From Struthio camelus (Eukaryota > Chordata > Aves > Struthioniformes > Struthionidae), in assembly GCF_040807025.1 (NCBI RefSeq), contig NC_090942.1, positions 39,882,911 through 39,946,910 on the forward strand: 64,000 bases of DNA, written 5' to 3'. Positions within the stretch are counted from its first letter, which is position 1; the number at the start of each line of letters is the position of its first letter. The translations under genes were made by a program, and so were the position numbers. This document shows, piece after piece, positions 63,697 through 64,000 of this stretch. Below the pieces are notes generated by a model. That model worked only from the letters and a program-made list of their open reading frames with translations. It made no database searches and was not told the DNA's origin.

Positions 63697-64000
63697 AATC
63701 AACCCTCCAGGTGCACAATGTTTTTGTATAACTTTTTTCTTTTTTATTTCAGCTTCATAAATTGATTTGACTGGCAGACAAATTCTGTGCAAGATTTCTT
63801 ATATTAAAGAGAGGGTTTGGGCACAGTTCAAAAAAGCAGACATAAATGTCCTTTTTAAAAGTGTGGGGATTAGAAAACAAACATCCCTGTTGTGCACACT
63901 AATTTTGCATGAGCAAGTTTACAAATATATATTGTCTGTAAAACAGCATGTGCAGTTTATTTGTAATGCAAGTTAAAATAAGTGCTGCTGTATCAGTGCA

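Larger units (their letters stand above)
63306..64000 (+). other. CAND1: CAND1 3' UTR (at least the proximal part)
   Basis: AT-rich sequence follows the stop codon. A canonical AATAAA at 63539-63544 has a GU-rich stretch (ggtgtgtgg) about 15 bases downstream, so a short transcript end near 63560 is possible. Weaker ATTAAA signals lie at 63605-63610 and 63803-63808. The UTR may run past the window. Confidence 0.75.

Overview
This window comes from a vertebrate nuclear genome, most likely a bird. It has one multi-exon gene with canonical GT-AG introns, a CpG-island promoter, and several CR1 LINE copies. The CR1 copies end in the ATTCTGTG octamer typical of sauropsids, at a low, bird-like density. 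The species cannot be fixed from the sequence alone; crocodilian or turtle is less likely but not excluded.

Layout. Positions 1 to about 34,180 hold no protein-coding gene that I can support. This AT-rich intergenic (or distant intronic) DNA carries CR1 copies at about 14,951-15,745, 16,035-16,788 (inside an older CR1 spanning about 15,930-17,065), 20,377-20,790 and 25,308-25,570. It also carries a putative inverted-repeat element at 8,251-8,736, a small orphan CpG-rich patch near 13.6 kb, a 58-bp direct repeat near 30.2 and 31.3 kb, and a tight cluster of AP-1 heptamers near 30 kb. A strong CpG island at about 34,190-35,400 is the promoter and first exon of CAND1. CAND1 runs on the + strand from the ATG at 34,879 to the TAA at 63,305, in 15 coding exons that join without any frame break into a 1,230-residue protein. 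The 3' UTR starts at 63,306 and may continue beyond the window.

Function. CAND1 (TIP120A) is a HEAT-repeat protein that wraps around un-neddylated cullin-RBX1 cores and exchanges substrate-receptor modules of cullin-RING ubiquitin ligases. The promoter looks housekeeping: GC boxes, two CCAAT boxes, two inverted ZNF143/SBS-type motifs, a DR1 nuclear-receptor motif, a YY1-type motif on the start codon, and no ATG upstream of the start codon back to 34,166.

I found no convincing new biological system. The points most worth a second look are the paired ZNF143-type sites, the AP-1 cluster, the 58-bp duplication, the inverted-repeat element, and a short coding-like stretch behind a good splice acceptor at 28,924-29,109.
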